Shown here in pieces: positions 6,745 through 12,773 of a DNA stretch of 16,984 nucleotides. Location: assembly GCA_946482115.1 (NCBI GenBank), contig CAMLQP010000032.1, forward strand, positions 1 through 16,984. Direction: 5' to 3'. The notes beneath the pieces were generated by a model. That model ran no database searches. It was not told where the DNA came from and saw nothing but the letters and a program-made list of their open reading frames with translations. The stretch comes from an uncultured Comamonadaceae bacterium (GTDB lineage Bacteria; Pseudomonadota; Gammaproteobacteria; Burkholderiales; Burkholderiaceae). Made by a program: the position numbers and the translations under genes. Each line of letters begins with the position of its first letter. Within the stretch, counting starts at the first letter, position 1.

Positions 6745-8976
6745 TCAGCGCGGGCCGTGCCAGCGCTTGAGCAGCAGCGCGTTGGTGACCACGCTGACCG
6801 AGCTCAGCGCCATCGCCGCGCCCGCCACCACCGGACTCAGGAAGCCCAGCGCCGCCAGCGGGATGCCGGCCACGTTGTAGGCAAAGGCCCAGAACAGGTT
6901 CTGGCGGATCTTGGCCACCGTGCGCGCCGAGATGTCCAGCGCGGCGGCCACCAGCCGCGGGTCGCCGCGCATCAGCGTGATGCCGGCGGTGTGCATGGCG
7001 ACGTCCGAACCGCCGCCCATGGCCAGGCCGACATCGGCCGCCGCCAGCGCCGGCGCGTCGTTGACCCCGTCGCCCACCATGGCCACGGTTTGACCGCCGG
7101 CTTTCAGGCCATTGACCTTGGCTGCCTTGTCGCCGGGCAGCACCTCGGCCATCACCTCGCCGGCTTCGGGCCGCAGGCCCAGGCGCCGGCCCATGGCTTC
7201 GGCCGCGCCGCGGTTGTCGCCCGAGATCATCACGGTGCGCAGGCCCCGCGCGCGCAGCGCGGCGATGGCCTCGGCCGCGCCCGGCTTGGGCTCGTCGCCG
7301 AAGGCCAGCAGCGCCAGCACGCGGTCGCCCAGAGCCAGGGCCGACACGGTGGCGCCTTCGGCAGCCAGGGTTTCGGCCCCGGCCTGCAGCCCGTCCAGGG
7401 GCAGGCCCAGTTCTGCCATCCAGCGCAGGCTGCCCAGGCGCAGCGGGCGGCCTTCGTTTTCGGCTTCGCTGCCGCGCCCGGCCACCGAGCGCTGGCCCTG
7501 GACGGCAGGTCGGGCGGAACCGGCCGGCGCGGCCGCCAGCACCGCGCGTGCCAGTGGGTGCTCACTGCCGGCTTGCAGCGCGGCGGCCAGGGCCAGCGCA
7601 CTGTCCGCGTCCACGCCGGCGGCGGGCGTGAGCGACAGCAGGCGCGGCTGGCCCAGGGTCAGGGTGCCGGTCTTGTCAAAGGCCACCACGTCCACGCGGT
7701 GCGCAATCTCCAGCGCGGGTGCGTCCTTGATGAGGATGCCGTGGCGCGCGGCCGCGCCGGTGCCGGCCATGATGGCAGCGGGCGTGGCCAGGCCCAGCGC
7801 GCAGGGGCAGGCGATCACCAGCACCGCCACCGCGTGCAGCAGGGCCTCTTCCACCCCGGCGCCCACGGCCAGCCAGCCCAGCAGCGTGATCAGCGCGATC
7901 ACCAGCACCACCGGCACGAACACCGCCGCCACGCGGTCCACCAGGCGCTGCACCGGCGCCTTGGTGGCCTGGGCGTCCTGCACCAGCGCGATGATGCGGT
8001 GCAGCACGCTCTGGGCGCCGATGGCGCTCACCCGCACCAGCACCAGGCCGTCGCCGTTGAGGCTGCCTCCGGTGACCGGCGCGCCCGGCGCCTTGGGCAG
8101 GGGCATGGACTCGCCGGTCAGCAGGGATTCGTCCGCCTGGGTCTGGCCTTCCATGACCTCGCCATCGGCCGGGAAACGCTCGCCGGGCAGCACCTTCACC
8201 ACATCACCCGGCAACAGCTCGGCCACCGGCACGTCGCTGACCTCGGTGCGGCGCACGCCATCGGGCATCAGGTGGGCGCGCTCGGGCCGCAGCGCCTGCA
8301 GCGCGCGTATGGCCTCGGTGGTCTGGCGCTTGGCGCGGGCCTCCAGCCATTTGCCCAGCAGCACCAGCGTGATGACCACGGCCGACGCCTCGTAATAGAG
8401 GTGGGGCATCTCGCCGGGCTCGGCGCGCCACCACAGCCAGGTGGACAGCGCCCAGCCCGCCGTGGTGCCGATGGCCACCAGCAGCTCCATGTTGCCGGTG
8501 CGGGCCCTGAGCGCGTGCCAGCCGGCGCGGTAGAAGCGCGCGCCCAGCACGAACTGCACCGGCGTCGCCAGCACGAACTGCCAGACGGCGGGCAGCATCC
8601 AGTGCCGCCCCAGCCAGTCGCCCGCCATGGGCACAACCAGGGGCAGTGACAGCAGGACCGCCAGCAGCAGCGGCCAGGCATCGCGCGGCACGCCCAGCCA
8701 GCCGGCCGCTTCCAGGTCGGACGGCGCGTCCACGGCGCGGGGTTCGTAGCCGGCGTCGCGCACCGCGCGGTGCACGCGCGCCAGCAGGGTCTGCCGCGCG
8801 TCGGGATCGGCGGTGTCCAGCGCGGCGTTCACGCGCGCGGTTTCGGTCGCCAGGTTGACGCTGGCGGCGGACACGCCAGGCACCTTGCCCAGGGCGCGCT
8901 CGACGCGGGAAACACAGGAGGCGCAGGTCATGCCGCCCACGCCCAGGTCGATGTCGAAGGGGGTTGAAGTATCCAT
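6745..8976 (-). CDS. copA: Cu(I)-exporting P1B-type ATPase
   Basis: A 743-residue inner-membrane heavy-metal pump that exports cytoplasmic Cu(I) using ATP. One N-terminal HMA domain carries GGMTCASC (Cys18, Cys21). Then come four membrane helices, the actuator loop with TGES, the CPC membrane metal site in [13 protein letters not shown] (Cys390, Cys392), the phosphorylation motif DKTGTLT (Asp434), SEHPLA in the nucleotide-binding domain, and GDGVNDAP (Asp636). The last helices contain YN (FAYNVAG) and MALSS, the P1B-1 residues that specify Cu+/Ag+ over divalent metals. It is divergent from copZ-cueR, and its predicted MerR-type promoter overlaps a near-perfect CueR dyad. The ATG is only 6 nt after the predicted -10, with no Shine-Dalgarno, so the mRNA should be leaderless. 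The next in-frame ATG falls inside the GMTCASC motif and cannot be the true start. Confidence 0.95.
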   Translation of the reverse strand: MDTSTPFDIDLGVGGMTCASCVSRVERALGKVPGVSAASVNLATETARVNAALDTADPDARQTLLARVHRAVRDAGYEPRAVDAPSDLEAAGWLGVPRDAWPLLLAVLLSLPLVVPMAGDWLGRHWMLPAVWQFVLATPVQFVLGARFYRAGWHALRARTGNMELLVAIGTTAGWALSTWLWWRAEPGEMPHLYYEASAVVITLVLLGKWLEARAKRQTTEAIRALQALRPERAHLMPDGVRRTEVSDVPVAELLPGDVVKVLPGERFPADGEVMEGQTQADESLLTGESMPLPKAPGAPVTGGSLNGDGLVLVRVSAIGAQSVLHRIIALVQDAQATKAPVQRLVDRVAAVFVPVVLVIALITLLGWLAVGAGVEEALLHAVAVLVIACPCALGLATPAAIMAGTGAAARHGILIKDAPALEIAHRVDVVAFDKTGTLTLGQPRLLSLTPAAGVDADSALALAAALQAGSEHPLARAVLAAAPAGSARPAVQGQRSVAGRGSEAENEGRPLRLGSLRWMAELGLPLDGLQAGAETLAAEGATVSALALGDRVLALLAFGDEPKPGAAEAIAALRARGLRTVMISGDNRGAAEAMGRRLGLRPEAGEVMAEVLPGDKAAKVNGLKAGGQTVAMVGDGVNDAPALAAADVGLAMGGGSDVAMHTAGITLMRGDPRLVAAALDISARTVAKIRQNLFWAFAYNVAGIPLAALGFLSPVVAGAAMALSSVSVVTNALLLKRWHGPR

Positions 8977-8982
8977 GCCGCC

Positions 8983-9013
8983 AGTGTGAACCTTTACACC
9001 GTGTCAAAGTCAA
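8983..9013 (-). promoter_or_regulatory. copA promoter with CueR operator (19-bp spacer, MerR type)
   Basis: On the minus strand TTGACT (9013-9008) and CACACT (8988-8983) are separated by 19 bp, the overlong spacer of MerR-family promoters. The spacer holds a 21-bp dyad at 8990-9010: plus-strand arms ACCTTTACAC and GTGTCAAAGT around a central C, pairing at 8 of 10 positions. The dyad begins at the A of the -35, exactly as in known CueR sites. The regulator gene cueR is encoded next door. Confidence 0.75.
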
Positions 9014-9028
9014 GCGATCTTCGGGCCC

Positions 9029-9059
9029 TTGACCTTCCCATGGTGTCAAGCTCCAGACT
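9029..9059 (+). promoter_or_regulatory. copZ-cueR promoter with weaker CueR-like operator
   Basis: TTGACC (9029-9034) and CAGACT (9054-9059) are separated by 19 bp. In the register matching the copA site, the 21 bp 9032-9052 pair at 6 of 10 positions. The left arm (ACCTTCC) is the standard CueR half-site, while the right arm is degenerate. A separate perfect hexamer repeat, CTTGAC-N11-GTCAAG, covers 9028-9050. Transcription would start near 9066, ahead of the AGGAGAG at 9080-9086. Confidence 0.6.
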
Positions 9060-9091
9060 CGGGGCTGTCAACCATCCACAGGAGAGAAACC

Positions 9092-9295
9092 ATGACACAG
9101 CAACACCACTTCACCGTCACCGGCATGACCTGCGGCCACTGCGAGAAATCCGTCACCCAGGCGATCCGCAGCGTGGACCCCGAGGCCCAGGTGCAGATCG
9201 ACCGCGCGCGTCAGAGCGTGGACGTGGCCAGCGACCAGCCGCGCGAGGCCCTGCAGCGCGCCATCACGGAAGAAGGTTATGCCGTCGCGGGCTGA
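9092..9295 (+). CDS. copZ: Copper chaperone, single HMA domain
   Basis: A 67-residue ferredoxin-like HMA protein. GMTCGHCEKSVTQAI provides the Cu(I)-binding CxxC at about residues 13-16, and the C-terminal EEGYAVAG is typical of CopZ/Atx1-like chaperones that carry Cu(I) to CopA and to the regulator. It starts at an ATG preceded by AGGAGAG with 5 nt spacing. It is the first gene of a probable copZ-cueR(-spy) operon, divergent from copA. Its last 17 bp overlap the start of cueR, which suggests coupled translation. Mercury-binding MerP is unlikely, as there is no signal peptide and the operon is copper-type. Confidence 0.92.
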   Translation: MTQQHHFTVTGMTCGHCEKSVTQAIRSVDPEAQVQIDRARQSVDVASDQPREALQRAITEEGYAVAG

Positions 9296-9704
9296 ACCCG
9301 CCGCCTGGCCGGTGAACATCGGCCAGGCCGCCCGGCTGTCGGGCGTGTCGGCCAAGATGATCCGCCACTACGAGTCGCTGGACCTGCTGGGCCGGGTGGC
9401 CCGCACCGACAGCAACTACCGCCAGTACAGCGAAGCCGACGTGCACACGCTGCGCTTCATACGCCGCTCGCGCGATCTGGGTTTTTCCATGGCCGACATC
9501 GCCGAGCTGGTGAGCCTGTGGCAGAACCCGCGCCGGCGCAGTGCCAGCGTGCTCAAGCTCACCCAACGCCACCTGGCCGACCTGAACCGCCGCATCGAAG
9601 CCATGCAAGCCATGGCACGGACCCTGGAACACCTGGGCCACTGCTGCCACGGTGACGAGCGGCCCGAATGCCCCATCCTGGACGACCTCGCCACCGAACC
9701 CTGA
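9279..9704 (+). CDS. cueR: MerR-family Cu(I)-responsive regulator
   Basis: A 141-residue MerR-family activator. The winged helix-turn-helix begins at VNIGQAARLSGVSAKMIRHYE (about residues 12-31) and continues through SNYRQYSEADVHTLRFI. A long dimerisation helix follows. The C-terminal metal loop CCHGDERPEC has Cys123 and Cys131 spaced by eight, as Cys112 and Cys120 are in E. coli CueR. Ser88 in NPRRRSAS aligns with CueR Ser77, the residue that is Cys in sensors of divalent ions, supporting monovalent Cu+/Ag+ sensing. The ATG at 9279 overlaps copZ by 17 bp and has GGAAGAAGG just upstream. A GTG at 9312 would give the more usual short N-terminus but lacks a ribosome site. It is expected to act on the two 19-bp-spacer promoters in the copA/copZ gap. 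Confidence 0.9.
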   Translation: MPSRAEPAAWPVNIGQAARLSGVSAKMIRHYESLDLLGRVARTDSNYRQYSEADVHTLRFIRRSRDLGFSMADIAELVSLWQNPRRRSASVLKLTQRHLADLNRRIEAMQAMARTLEHLGHCCHGDERPECPILDDLATEP

Positions 9705-9794
9705 CACAACTTTACACAGCCTCAAGCGCGAGGCATGGCCGGTACACATGGGGCCGCCAGACTGCACCCACCCCAACCTGAAAGGAGTGACACC

Positions 9795-10247
9795 ATGTCC
9801 AAGACCCTGCACCGACTGCTGATCGCCACCACCGCCGCCACCCTGCTGGGCGCCATGCCCGCCATGGCCCACGAAGGCGCCGGCAAGGGCGGCGAGCGCG
9901 CCGAACGCCACCAGCGCATGGAACAGCGTATGGCCGAACACCAGCAGAAACTCCGGCAGGACCTCAAGCTGACACCGCAGCAGGAAGCGGCCTGGACGCG
10001 CTACGTCGAGTCCTTCAAGCGCCCGGCACCGCCAGCCCAGCGACCGGACCGCGAGGCCCTGCAGCGCATGACCACGCCCGAGCGCCTGGACTTCATGCAG
10101 GCACGCAAGGCCGAACGCGACACGCACATGAACCGCATCGTCGAGGCCACCCGCTCGCTCTACGCGGCACTGACGCCCGAACAGCAGAAAGTGTTCGACG
10201 AGCGTGCGCACCCGCGCCGTCATGGCGCGCCCCACGGGCGGGGCTGA
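9795..10247 (+). CDS. Spy/CpxP-family periplasmic LTxxQ protein
   Basis: A 150-residue predicted periplasmic protein. Residues 1-25 form a signal peptide (basic MSKTLHR, hydrophobic core, AMA before the cleavage site). The mature part is highly charged and helical, with two LTxxQ-type motifs: LTPQQEAAW (about 59-67) and LTPEQQKVF (126-134). This is the hallmark of Spy/CpxP/CnrX-like proteins, which act as envelope chaperones or metal-stress sensors. The mature protein is rich in His and Met, and its tail is Arg/His/Gly-rich, which could bind metal. It has a good ribosome site (AAAGGAG, 5-6 nt before the ATG) and lies 90 bp after cueR. I found no promoter of its own, so it may be the third gene of the copper operon. 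It ends 34 bp before a strong terminator. The direct role in copper tolerance is inferred from position. Confidence 0.8.
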   Translation: MSKTLHRLLIATTAATLLGAMPAMAHEGAGKGGERAERHQRMEQRMAEHQQKLRQDLKLTPQQEAAWTRYVESFKRPAPPAQRPDREALQRMTTPERLDFMQARKAERDTHMNRIVEATRSLYAALTPEQQKVFDERAHPRRHGAPHGRG

Positions 10248-10281
10248 GTCTTCCGTTTGTCACGGACAGATGCCCGGGCAG

Positions 10282-10322
10282 ATCCCGGCCTGTGGTGACC
10301 ACACCACGGCCGGGATTTTTTT
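10282..10322 (+). terminator. Intrinsic terminator after the copZ-cueR-spy transcript
   Basis: A 9-bp perfect stem, ATCCCGGCC (10282-10290) with GGCCGGGAT (10308-10316), is extended after one bulged T by six pairs (GTGGTG/CACCAC) closing on an ACCA loop. Seven T residues follow (10316-10322). It separates the copper operon from the DnaA-box region. Confidence 0.9.
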
Positions 10323-10324
10323 GT

Positions 10325-10346
10325 TTATCAACAACCTTGTGGATAA
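10325..10346. repeat. Facing DnaA boxes forming a 22-bp near-palindrome
   Basis: TTATCAACAA (10325-10334) faces TTGTGGATAA (10337-10346) across 2 bp. The arms differ at one position. The right arm contains a perfect DnaA box (TTATCCACA) on the minus strand at 10346-10338, and the left arm a one-mismatch box. Confidence 0.75.
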
Positions 10347-10365
10347 ATCGGCAGAAACATCCATC

Positions 10366-10387
10366 TTATCCACAGACAAGTGGACAA
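10366..10387. repeat. Second facing pair of DnaA boxes
   Basis: A perfect TTATCCACA on the plus strand (10366-10374) faces AGTGGACAA (10379-10387), which reads TTGTCCACT on the minus strand with two mismatches. Four bases separate them. A further plus-strand TTGTCCCCA (10396-10404, two mismatches) follows. Confidence 0.65.
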
Positions 10388-10484
10388 AACCCAGGTTGTC
10401 CCCATTCAGGGTGCACCATGGCCGGGGTGGGTTGCACATGGTTGTCCGTTTCGCAAGCCCTTGAATGGATGGGAGAAAAGCGGG

Positions 10485-10493
10485 TTTTCCACA
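10485..10493 (+). promoter_or_regulatory. DnaA box TTTTCCACA flanking the unwinding-type tract
   Basis: One mismatch to TTATCCACA. It is followed by a G-rich 17-nt spacer (10494-10510) and then CTACTACTA, the order seen next to origin unwinding elements. Confidence 0.6.
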
Positions 10494-10510
10494 CCAGGAG
10501 GGGTGTCTTG

Positions 10511-10550
10511 CTACTACTAAGCCTTTCAAATAGACACTTTAAAGAACAAG
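10511..10550 (+). other. DnaA-trio-like run and A+T-rich tract (candidate DNA unwinding element)
   Basis: CTACTACTA at 10511-10519 is three CTA units, i.e. TAG repeats (3'-GAT-5') on the minus strand, the DnaA-trio pattern. The 40 bp 10511-10550 contain 27 A or T, far above the surroundings. Confidence 0.5.
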
Positions 10551-10551
10551 A

Positions 10552-10590
10552 CAGCCGGACAACCCCTTCGGGACGCCCACCACCCGGCTG
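10552..10590. repeat. Inverted repeat upstream of minC
   Basis: CAGCCGG (10552-10558) and CCGGCTG (10584-10590) are perfect 7-bp arms 25 bp apart. A smaller CCC-CTTC-GGG hairpin lies between them. The right arm abuts the predicted minC -10. It has no T run, so it is not a terminator; it could be an operator or a boundary element. Confidence 0.4.
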
Positions 10591-10597
10591 CTAAGAT
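10589..10597 (+). promoter_or_regulatory. Extended -10 promoter (TGC-TAAGAT) for minCDE
   Basis: TG-N-TAAGAT is an extended -10 with four of six matches to TATAAT. A start near 10604 would leave a leader of about 20 nt to the minC ATG. No clear -35 is seen at 17 bp, which extended -10 promoters can tolerate. Confidence 0.45.
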
Positions 10598-10624
10598 CCG
10601 TTGCTGTCACGCCACCGCCTGCCC

Positions 10625-11389
10625 ATGCCTGTTGCCCTTGCTGCCAACGCCCCGTCCAGTTTCGAGATCAAAAGTGCCCAACTGCCCCTGGTAGCCTTGC
10701 GCCTGAAGTCGCACCGGCTCGACGAAGTAGCCGAGGAACTGCTGAAGCAGGCACAGGACGTACCCGATTTTTTCGACCGGGATCCGCTGGTCATCGATTT
10801 CTCGGGCTTGCCCGAAAGCGATGCCGCTGCGCCGACACCGCTGGAATTCGAGCAGCTGCTGGCCAGCCTGCGCCAGGTGAGGCTGGTGCCGGTGGCGGTA
10901 CGGGGTGCCGACGAGGCCCGGCAGCGGCTGGCGCTGGACGCCGGCCTGGTGCTGGCCCCGGACACACCCGCCCCCCGCAAGAGCGGCCCGGCAGCCAGTG
11001 CCCCGACACCCGCCGTTGCCGCTGCGGCAATGGCAGCGGCCGAACCGGCCCTGGTGGTGGACCGTCCGCTGCGTTCGGGCCAGCAGGTCTACGCCCGGGG
11101 CCGCGACCTGGTGGTGATGGCGCCGGTCAACCCGGGCGCCGAGGTCATCGCCGATGGCCACATCCACGTGTATGCCCCGCTGCGTGGCAAGGCGATCGCC
11201 GGTGCGCGTGGCAACGGTGACGCCCGCATCTTCGCCCTGGCGATGGAGCCCGAGCTGGTGTCCATCGCCGGGGTCTACCGCACCAGCGAAACCCCCTGGC
11301 CCGACGCCGTGCGCGGCCGGCCCACCCAGGTCCGGCTGCTCAGCGGCCCCGAGGGGGACAAGCTGGTGATGGACCCGATTTCGAACTGA
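10625..11389 (+). CDS. minC: Septum site-determining protein MinC
   Basis: A 254-residue inhibitor of FtsZ ring assembly that acts with MinD at the cell poles. The N-terminal MinC_N domain (about residues 10-105: SSFEIKSAQLPLVALRLKSHRLDEV to the region of VRLVPVAVRG) is followed by an Ala/Pro-rich linker (about 115-140). The C-terminal beta-helix MinC_C domain contains RSGQQVYARGRDLVVMAPVNPGAEVIADGHIHVYAPLRGKAIAGA, the repeated G-containing turns that bind MinD and FtsZ. Start: the ATG at 10625 gives the expected N-terminus, while an in-frame TTG at 10601 would add eight unneeded residues. Neither has a strong Shine-Dalgarno. It is the first gene of minCDE, 30 bp before minD, and lies immediately after the DnaA-box region. 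Confidence 0.93.
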   Translation: MPVALAANAPSSFEIKSAQLPLVALRLKSHRLDEVAEELLKQAQDVPDFFDRDPLVIDFSGLPESDAAAPTPLEFEQLLASLRQVRLVPVAVRGADEARQRLALDAGLVLAPDTPAPRKSGPAASAPTPAVAAAAMAAAEPALVVDRPLRSGQQVYARGRDLVVMAPVNPGAEVIADGHIHVYAPLRGKAIAGARGNGDARIFALAMEPELVSIAGVYRTSETPWPDAVRGRPTQVRLLSGPEGDKLVMDPISN

Positions 11390-11419
11390 TCAACCACTTT
11401 TGAGAGCGGATCGACGCAA

Positions 11420-12235
11420 ATGGCAAAAATTGTTGTGGTGACTTCCGGCAAGGGCGGGGTGGGCAAGACCACCACCAGCGCCAGCTTCGCCTCCGGCCTG
11501 GCCCTGGCCGGTCACAAAACGGCGGTGATCGACTTTGACGTCGGCCTGCGCAACCTGGACCTGATCATGGGCTGCGAGCGGCGCGTGGTCTACGACCTGA
11601 TCAACGTGATCCACGGCGAGGCCAACCTGAACCAGGCCCTGATCAAGGACAAGACCTGTGACAACCTGTTCGTGCTGGCCGCGAGCCAGACGCGCGACAA
11701 GGAAGCGCTGACCAAGGACGGCGTGGAGAAGGTGCTGGCCGACCTGGCGGGCATGGGCTTCGAATACATCATCTGCGACTCGCCCGCGGGCATCGAGACC
11801 GGCGCCCTGCTGGCCATGCATTTCGCCGACGAGGCGCTGGTGGTGACCAACCCCGAGGTGTCTTCGGTGCGCGATTCCGACCGCATCCTGGGCATGCTCA
11901 GCAGCAAGACCAAGCGCGCGATCGAGGGCAAGGAGCCGATCAAGGAGCACCTGCTGATCACGCGTTACAACCCCAACCGCGTGCTGGACGGCCAGATGCT
12001 GTCGCTGGAGGACATCCAGGACATCCTGCGCATCAAGCTGATCGGCGTGATCCCCGAGAGCGAGAACGTGCTGCAGGCCTCCAACCAGGGCACGCCGGCG
12101 GTCCACCTCAAGGGCACCGACGTGTCCGAGGCCTACAGGGACGTGATCGCGCGTTTCCTGGGCGAGGACAAGCCGCTGCGTTTCGTCGAGGCGCAGAAGG
12201 CCGGCCTGCTCAAACGTCTGTTCGGCGGGAGGTGA
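11420..12235 (+). CDS. minD: Septum site-determining ATPase MinD
   Basis: A 271-residue ParA-superfamily ATPase that binds the membrane in its ATP form, recruits MinC and oscillates under MinE control. The deviant Walker A motif [14 protein letters not shown] (Lys11 and Lys16) lies at the N-terminus. [16 protein letters not shown] is the switch I region, and [31 protein letters not shown] the Walker B/switch II region. The C-terminal amphipathic helix [15 protein letters not shown] is the membrane-targeting sequence. A GGA lies 9 nt before the ATG. The minE ribosome-binding site lies inside the last codons of minD. Confidence 0.97.
   Translation: MAKIVVVTSGKGGVGKTTTSASFASGLALAGHKTAVIDFDVGLRNLDLIMGCERRVVYDLINVIHGEANLNQALIKDKTCDNLFVLAASQTRDKEALTKDGVEKVLADLAGMGFEYIICDSPAGIETGALLAMHFADEALVVTNPEVSSVRDSDRILGMLSSKTKRAIEGKEPIKEHLLITRYNPNRVLDGQMLSLEDIQDILRIKLIGVIPESENVLQASNQGTPAVHLKGTDVSEAYRDVIARFLGEDKPLRFVEAQKAGLLKRLFGGR
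12228..12235 (+). promoter_or_regulatory. Shine-Dalgarno of minE (GGAGGTGA) inside the minD 3' end
   Basis: GGAGGTGA overlaps the last minD codons and its stop, with 5 nt to the minE ATG at 12241. It identifies this ATG, rather than the GTG at 12232 inside the site itself, as the start. Confidence 0.8.
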
Positions 12236-12240
12236 GCGGC

Positions 12241-12501
12241 ATGTCCCTGTTGTCCTTCCTGCTGGGCGAGAAGAAGAAAACGGCCAGCGTCGCCAAGGAA
12301 CGCCTGCAGATCATCCTGGCGCACGAGCGCAGCGGCCGCAACGCGGCCGAGCCCGACTACCTGCCCCAGCTGCAGCGTGACCTGGTGCATGTGATCAGCA
12401 AGTACATCAAGATCAACCCGGACGACATCAAGGTACACCTCGAGCGCCAGGACAACCTGGAGGTGCTGGAGGTCAAGATCGAACTGCCGGACGTCCGCTG
12501 A
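12241..12501 (+). CDS. minE: Cell division topological specificity factor MinE
   Basis: An 86-residue protein that stimulates MinD ATPase and confines MinC/MinD to the poles. The N-terminus [19 protein letters not shown] is the amphipathic membrane-sensing segment. The MinD-contact helix follows ([15 protein letters not shown]), and then the dimeric topological specificity domain ([37 protein letters not shown]). Length and sequence are standard for Betaproteobacteria. It begins 5 nt after the minD stop, and its stop codon shares one base with the next gene's ATG. Confidence 0.97.
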   Translation: MSLLSFLLGEKKKTASVAKERLQIILAHERSGRNAAEPDYLPQLQRDLVHVISKYIKINPDDIKVHLERQDNLEVLEVKIELPDVR

Positions 12502-12773
12502 TGGAAACGGTGGCCTGGATCGAGGTGATAGGTTTCGGGGCTGCCATCCTGACCACCGCCAGTTTTGTTCCCCAGGCCTGGCTGACCTTCCGCACGCGCG
12601 ACGTCTCGGGCATCTCGCTCGGCATGTACAGCGCCTTCACGCTGGGCGTGGCGCTGTGGCTGCTCTACGGGCTGGTGCTGATGGCCTGGCCGCTGATCGT
12701 CGCCAACGCGATCACGCTGTCGCTGGCGCTGGCCATCCTGATCATGAAGCTGCGCTTCGGGCGCAAGGCCTAG
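12501..12773 (+). CDS. SemiSWEET-type small transporter (PQ-loop/MtN3 family)
   Basis: A 90-residue, three-helix membrane protein. Helix 1 carries the PQ motif (TTASFVPQAWLTFRTRD, Pro24-Gln25), followed by VSGISLGMYSAFTLGVALWLLYG in helix 2 and PLIVANAITLSLALAILIMKL in helix 3, with Asn69 at the position that contacts sugar in SemiSWEETs. Such proteins form dimers that move sugars by facilitated diffusion; the substrate here is unknown. The ATG overlaps the minE stop by one base (TGATG), implying translational coupling at the end of the min operon. Its TAG stop lies in a CTAG palindrome shared with the convergent tsaC/sua5 gene, leaving no intergenic space. A functional link with Min is unproven. 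Confidence 0.85.
   Translation: METVAWIEVIGFGAAILTTASFVPQAWLTFRTRDVSGISLGMYSAFTLGVALWLLYGLVLMAWPLIVANAITLSLALAILIMKLRFGRKA

Larger units (their letters stand above)
10325..10550. other. Candidate replication origin or DnaA-binding control region (oriC-like)
   Basis: A gene-free stretch with two perfect DnaA boxes, one TTATCAACA, one TTTTCCACA and two two-mismatch boxes, followed by a CTACTACTA run and an A+T-rich tract in otherwise GC-rich DNA. The order of box cluster, box next to a G-rich spacer, DnaA-trio-like run, then A+T-rich tract is the layout of a bacterial origin unwinding module. It lies between a terminator and minC. No dnaA, dnaN, rpmH or gyrB is present in the window, which is unusual for a betaproteobacterial oriC. 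A DnaA-titrating or regulatory locus for minCDE is the main alternative. Confidence 0.6.

Noticed and set aside
6691..8649. 652-codon open frame antisense to copA
   Set aside because: Low-complexity Gln/His/Arg-rich translation with no motif; copA on the other strand has every P1B-ATPase signature.
9720..9733. CCTC-N6-GAGG dyad after cueR as a terminator
   Set aside because: Only four pairs and no T tract.
10327..10340. IHF site over the first DnaA box
   Set aside because: TATCAA is followed by TTG with five rather than four intervening bases, so the core consensus is not met.
10204..10594. Small open frames on both strands across the terminator and DnaA-box region
   Set aside because: They overlap the terminator or the boxes, lack ribosome sites, and their translations resemble no protein family; the DNA signals explain the sequence better.
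10601..10624. TTG start extending minC by eight residues
   Set aside because: It would fall at the predicted transcription start; the ATG at 10625 gives the usual MinC N-terminus.
12232..12240. GTG start for minE
   Set aside because: The GTG lies inside the Shine-Dalgarno sequence; the ATG at 12241 has ideal spacing and the conserved MSLLSFLLG start.
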